Assembly (NCBI GenBank): GCA_031257595.1
Contig: JAIROH010000256.1
Location: 1-16,966 of the forward strand
Reading direction: 5' to 3'
DNA: 16,966 nt
Source: Treponema sp.
GTDB lineage: Bacteria > Spirochaetota > Spirochaetia > Treponematales > Breznakiellaceae
How positions within the stretch are numbered: position 1 is the first letter of the stretch; every line of letters starts with the position of its first letter. This document shows positions 13,670 to 16,966 of the stretch, one piece after another. Below the pieces are notes generated by a model. The model had not been told where the DNA came from. It did not search any database and worked only from the letters and a program-made list of their open reading frames with translations. Position numbers and translations under genes: made by a program.

Positions 13670-16408
13670 TTACTTTTCGCTTAAATTGTTGACCCCGTCC
13701 CAGCCGTCCGGGGGAGGAACGGCCGTATAAGATCGGCACTTTTCCACGTAGAGCCGCGCCGCGCCGTCCTTTTCGTTTTTTGCCACGATGGAACCAAAGA
13801 TTTCTTCCGCCGCCCTGAATTGCCGTTTTTCGTACAGGGCCAGGGCCTCTTCCCAGCTTTTTATCGCTTCTCCGCCGGTATCGTCCCGCAAACCCAGAAG
13901 CTCGTAGAGCCGTACCGGTTCGTTGATGCCCACCACCCGGACCCGGTCAAGACTCCGGCAGATAAATTCATTTCCTATCTCGTTTTTGGTGTATTCGCTT
14001 ATCAAAATACCCCCCGTGTGGTACTGCTTGTTGACACCTTCAAGCCGGGCGGCAAGGTTCACCGCGTTTCCCATGATCGTGTAGTTCATTTTATTGGAGG
14101 TTCCCATATTGCCCACGACCATTTCACCGGTGTTTATCCCAATCCTGGTGTACAGGGGTAAAGGACTTAAACGATCCGCCGTAACGATCCGGTTTAGTTC
14201 CGCTTCCGCCTTTTTTATCCCGATGGCGCTGCGGCAGGCCAGGGCCGCATGATTTTCCCGGTGTACCGGCGCGCCGAAAAACGCGATAATCGCGTCCCCT
14301 TCGTATTTGTCGATGGTTCCCATGTTTTCCATGATGATATCGCTCATCGCCGTAAGGTAGCGGTTCAAAAGCAGAACCAACTGTTCCGGGTCAAGCTGTT
14401 CCGAAATCGTTGAAAAACCCTGGATGTCCGTAAAGATCGCGCTTATCCGCCGCTTGCTTCCCCCCAGCTGCAGCAACGAGGGATTTGCCACCAGTTCCGC
14501 CACCACCTCTTTGGAAACATAGGTTGAAAGGGCCTTGTTGATAAACTGTTTTTCCTTTTCCGAGACCAGGTAGGAGACCAGCTCGCGGACTATGACCGCG
14601 GTGACGGCGGAAAGAACAGGCCCCAGGGGACCGATGAAAACGCCCGTGTAACGAAAAACGACAAAACAAAATGTCCCGAAAAGGACCGCGCCGCCGATGC
14701 CGGCGCCGGTACGGGGGACGGGTTTAAGACCGCCGAGAATTAACATAAGAAAGAGCGGAAGAACAAAACACAGCGCCGCGCTCCACAGGGGATGAAGCGG
14801 ACTGATAAACGATTCCCGCAGAATTGTGTCCAGCACTACCGCGTGGGTACCGACGTTGACATATTCGCCGTAAAACGGATTCACGCCAATGTCGGTGGTT
14901 CCCGTATCGACCCTGCCTATAATACAGAACTTTCCCGCGAAACGATCCCGAAACAGCGCCTGAAGTTCCAGGTACCGTTCCACAGCCGTGTCAAGATAAC
15001 CGGTCAACTGGACGATATAATCCGCTTCGTCCCGGATAAGTTCGGCGTCTTCCGGGTAGTCCCGTTCCAGTGTTTCCGCCAGGGCCGGGATCTTCGTTCC
15101 GATTTCAAATTCCGAAAGGGATTGGGCCAGGGTCACAGCTTCGGTACGGAGGGCGATGCGGCGGTCAAACGCTTCTTCGGATTGCTCGGCCAGGGCCTGA
15201 CCCAGCGCTTCCCGTGATTCCCGCAAAAGCAGGCCGCTTTGGTATATAAGACCGGTGACCGGAGAAAGGCTTTCGTCAAACCGGCTAAAGAAAGAAAAGG
15301 CCGACGTTTCCAGCGCCGCCAGGTACTGTTCCGTTTGGGATTCAAGTTCTTCCAGCCGGGAAAAATCCGCGAACGACATGTGGAGAAAACTGTCTTTGTA
15401 ATCGGTCTTCGGCCAGTCCAGCATCATCCGGCCTTTTGTGTCCAGGGGGATGGCGATGTCACGGGCCGGAACAGAGGGCGGGGCCGCGTCAGCGGATACG
15501 GGAAGCCGGACGTTTTTAAGGATAAGCCGCCGTTTTTCAAGGCGGATTTCTGGATATCCAAGGTATTCCATCAGGGGCGCGAAGGCAAGTTGAAGGTAAA
15601 AGTGATCGTGTATCTTTTGGGCAAGGAATATACGACGCCTGACTCCGTCTTCGTCGATGTATACGTTGGTAAAGCCCGCGCCCCGGACGGCTTCGGCAAA
15701 CAGGGGAAGGGCCGGGAGGACATCCACAAAATCATCCACGTGGGCGCCCGGCGCGGCGTCCACCGGATATGAAAATTTTTCTTCCGCCAGCGGCCGCCGT
15801 TCCGCCTGTTCCCCGCTCAGGGGCTGGGATTGCAGATTGAGCGTCGCCCAGGTATGGCCGAACAGGGCCGAAGCCCGCGCCAGGTACACGTCGTTGTCAC
15901 GCGCTATGCCGGAGGCTTTTTGAAAAAGATCGTCCCCGCCGGAGCGGATAAGGGCGAGCAGTTCTTCCCCGTAACGCGCCGTCTCGGCCCGGCCGATCCT
16001 GCCGGCGCGAATCGCCTCCAGAAGATCGGCGACATTGCCGCCGATTTCCGAAAACGTTTTTTCAAAATCCGCGGGGAAATCCCGGTTAAAATAGATCTCG
16101 TCTATTCCCCCCGGCCCCTTGTCGATAAACTCGATATCCAGTACGGCCGCCGCCGTTCCGTATTCCTTGAGCCTGAGAAACCCGTCGGCGATGATCGACC
16201 GGGGCCAGGGATAGACCCCGTTATACGCGATTGCCTCGTCGTCCACGTCGAGGAATACCACGTTGTCAACACGTTCCCGATCGGGCCTTCCCCGGAGAAA
16301 AAAATCGTAGACCCGGTCTTCCAGCGGGCCGAGCGTTCCCGATGCGTAGAGCAGGGCGAAAAAAGCCCCCGCGGCCAACCCGGTTAAAACGTTTTTTGGT
16401 AACGGCAT
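13670..16408 (-). CDS. CHASE2-domain class III adenylate cyclase
   Basis: A 912-residue membrane cyclase producing cAMP. After an N-terminal membrane helix (about 7-25) comes a large extracytoplasmic CHASE2 sensor (about 28-535; VVFLDVDDEAI, WPRSIIADGFLRL, FCIIGRVDTGTTDIG). Three helices follow (about 541-562, 569-588, 591-612), then the catalytic domain (about 650-840). Catalytic residues are present: metal-binding Asp661 (FTDIQGFS) and Asp705 (DKYEGD), adenine-selecting Lys701 and Thr777 (NYTIMG), and transition-state Asn784 and Arg788 (NAVNLAARLEG). Lys/Thr indicates ATP rather than GTP, as in class IIIb cyclases. The C-terminal 70 residues form a TPR-like helix pair ending in PPPDGWDGV. 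A helical, Glu/Ala-rich stretch of about 130 residues (345-480) is inserted in CHASE2. ATG 16408 lies 8 bases from AAAGGAG and is preferred over TTG 16429. Confidence 0.93.
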   Translation of the reverse strand: MPLPKNVLTGLAAGAFFALLYASGTLGPLEDRVYDFFLRGRPDRERVDNVVFLDVDDEAIAYNGVYPWPRSIIADGFLRLKEYGTAAAVLDIEFIDKGPGGIDEIYFNRDFPADFEKTFSEIGGNVADLLEAIRAGRIGRAETARYGEELLALIRSGGDDLFQKASGIARDNDVYLARASALFGHTWATLNLQSQPLSGEQAERRPLAEEKFSYPVDAAPGAHVDDFVDVLPALPLFAEAVRGAGFTNVYIDEDGVRRRIFLAQKIHDHFYLQLAFAPLMEYLGYPEIRLEKRRLILKNVRLPVSADAAPPSVPARDIAIPLDTKGRMMLDWPKTDYKDSFLHMSFADFSRLEELESQTEQYLAALETSAFSFFSRFDESLSPVTGLIYQSGLLLRESREALGQALAEQSEEAFDRRIALRTEAVTLAQSLSEFEIGTKIPALAETLERDYPEDAELIRDEADYIVQLTGYLDTAVERYLELQALFRDRFAGKFCIIGRVDTGTTDIGVNPFYGEYVNVGTHAVVLDTILRESFISPLHPLWSAALCFVLPLFLMLILGGLKPVPRTGAGIGGAVLFGTFCFVVFRYTGVFIGPLGPVLSAVTAVIVRELVSYLVSEKEKQFINKALSTYVSKEVVAELVANPSLLQLGGSKRRISAIFTDIQGFSTISEQLDPEQLVLLLNRYLTAMSDIIMENMGTIDKYEGDAIIAFFGAPVHRENHAALACRSAIGIKKAEAELNRIVTADRLSPLPLYTRIGINTGEMVVGNMGTSNKMNYTIMGNAVNLAARLEGVNKQYHTGGILISEYTKNEIGNEFICRSLDRVRVVGINEPVRLYELLGLRDDTGGEAIKSWEEALALYEKRQFRAAEEIFGSIVAKNEKDGAARLYVEKCRSYTAVPPPDGWDGVNNLSEK

Positions 16409-16432
16409 GAAGGGCGCTCCTTTGCGCAAAAA

Positions 16433-16603
16433 CTATTTTTCAATGTGGACAAATTCGGTGGTCTCGGCTAATTCTTTCCTGACCAGTTGACCGATAATTT
16501 CCGCCGGGCTTTTGTGGGCGGCTTCCGCCTTCCTTCTTCGCCCTATTTTTTCTAATTGACCGCCAAGCGGTCTACCTTTCGCGGTCGAATTCCTGGCTTG
16601 ACA
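16433..16603 (-). pseudogene. Truncated small reading frame, antitoxin-like C-terminus
   Basis: A minus-strand frame of 56 codons between stops has no ATG or GTG start. It reads like protein (KSPAEIIGQLVRKELAETTE, ending FVHIEK) and stops 24 bases before the cyclase ATG. A second frame just upstream begins ATG and reads MSSQEFDRER before a stop, as if a short gene had been broken by a frameshift. The helix SPAEIIGQLVRKELA is reminiscent of ribbon-helix-helix antitoxins, but this is a weak resemblance and I cannot name a family. It may be chance. Confidence 0.3.
16554..16591. repeat. Short palindromes with alternative pairing
   Basis: GACCGC (16558-16563) pairs with GCGGTC at 16567-16572 across a CAA loop, or with a second GCGGTC at 16581-16586. 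In the second case the pairing extends to AATT (16554-16557) with AATT (16588-16591), around one unpaired G. Two mutually exclusive hairpins are therefore possible. It overlaps the truncated frame above. No role is evident. Confidence 0.4.
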
Positions 16604-16649
16604 TCAGTTCCTGCTTCCAGCCGGGCTCAGGTTTCCGGGGCCTAAATTC

Positions 16650-16743
16650 AACCGCAAAGTCGCAGAAGGCGAATAAGTCGAAGAAAAAATATTCATGCTC
16701 TTTCTTTCTCCCTTCCTTCCTCGCCTTTTTCGCCTTTGTGGTT
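16650..16743. repeat. Palindromic intergenic repeat, copy A
   Basis: Left arm AACCGCAAAGTCGCAGAAGG (from 16650) pairs imperfectly with the right arm at 16722-16743 (ending TTCGCCTTTGTGGTT), around a pyrimidine-rich middle of CTTT/CCTT units. It closely resembles copy B at 16777-16854: about 60 bases of the left half match at roughly nine in ten positions, with a small indel. Repeats built on AACCGCAAAG-type arms are common intergenic, REP-like elements in many bacterial genomes (general knowledge, family not named here). Confidence 0.7.
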
Positions 16744-16776
16744 CTATTCTCTTCGCCGTTGCAGTTAAGAATATTT

Positions 16777-16854
16777 AACCGCTAAGTCGCAGAAGGCGAA
16801 TAAATCGAAGAAAAAATTATCCATGCTCTTCTTTCTTTCTTCTCCTTCGCGGTT
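16777..16854. repeat. Palindromic intergenic repeat, copy B
   Basis: The second, shorter copy of the repeat at 16650-16743. The left arm AACCGCTAAGTCGCAGAAGG is nearly identical to copy A. The right arm (CCTTCGCGGTT, ending 16854) pairs with its own left arm and is shorter than in copy A. The two copies lie in the same orientation, 33 bases apart, so they look like a tandem duplication or two separate insertions at a preferred spot. Confidence 0.7.
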
Positions 16855-16893
16855 ACTATTTTATTTGTTAAGTAAACGCCGGTGTCCCTGCGC

Positions 16894-16966
16894 CTATTTT
16901 AACGCCCAGACAAGGCTCCCGCTAAGGAGCGCCGTTGCCGGAAGGGCTATCAGCGTAAAAGTCTTC
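16894..16966 (-). CDS. Partial reading frame at the window edge
   Basis: A minus-strand frame enters from the right edge and stops at TAG 16896-16894. Its 23 visible codons spell a hydrophobic helix (KTFTLIALPATALLSGSLVW followed by ALK). It could be the C-terminal membrane helix of a gene lying to the right, or a broken signal peptide. Too little is visible to choose. Confidence 0.3.
   Translation of the reverse strand, partial: KTFTLIALPATALLSGSLVWALK

Noticed and set aside
15239..16387. Plus-strand frames of 177 and 185 codons antisense to the cyclase.
   Set aside because: They lie opposite a gene with complete catalytic motifs, have low-complexity Arg/Gly/Pro-rich composition and no recognisable fold.

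Overview
The window looks like a piece of a spirochaete chromosome, most likely a Treponema-like gut species. That is an inference from gene types: a CHASE2 / three-helix / class III adenylate cyclase with a TPR-like tail, and a lipoprotein whose C-terminus resembles an S-layer-homology (SLH) domain, encoded next to a membrane-anchored FG-GAP/beta-propeller protein. No rRNA or tRNA is present to confirm it.

Left part (154-8030, all minus strand): one amino-acid uptake and conversion operon. From its promoter near 8037-8067 it reads: lipoprotein binding protein (LivJ/K type), permeases LivH and LivM, ATPases LivG and LivF, a class I PLP aminotransferase, an IclR-type regulator, and a D-2-hydroxyacid dehydrogenase. 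Most junctions are short or overlapping. The exceptions are a livJ-livH gap of about 100 bp holding a strong stem-loop, and two gaps of about 55 bp around the aminotransferase. The layout suggests import of a branched-chain or aromatic amino acid, transamination to the 2-oxo acid and reduction to the D-2-hydroxy acid, under local IclR control. The leader of the binding-protein gene carries four GAAC/GTTC half-sites directly after the predicted transcription start.

Middle (8040-9380): a scar zone. It contains 2.7 tandem copies of a 26-bp repeat. One base past their edge is the stop codon of a truncated reading frame that may be the C-terminus of a transposase. Next come a well-formed promoter and a short-chain dehydrogenase/reductase gene (plus strand), followed by a 147-bp interrupted palindrome between convergent genes.

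Right part (9380-16966, minus strand): a two-gene envelope operon (FG-GAP membrane-anchored protein, then TPR/SLH-like lipoprotein), a second long palindrome of 162 bp, a 17-bp perfect stem-loop that could end the cyclase transcript, and the CHASE2 adenylate cyclase. The last 500 bp hold a small truncated frame, two diverged copies of a palindromic intergenic repeat, and a partial reading frame at the edge. The FG-GAP gene carries an apparent one-base deletion close to its 3' end. Restoring the base gives a normal propeller-like C-terminus whose stop overlaps the downstream start as ATGA.

The most unusual content is non-coding: several long, mutually unrelated palindromes in the intergenic spaces, two of which bracket the envelope operon. 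I see no CRISPR array, phage genes or recognisable defence system.
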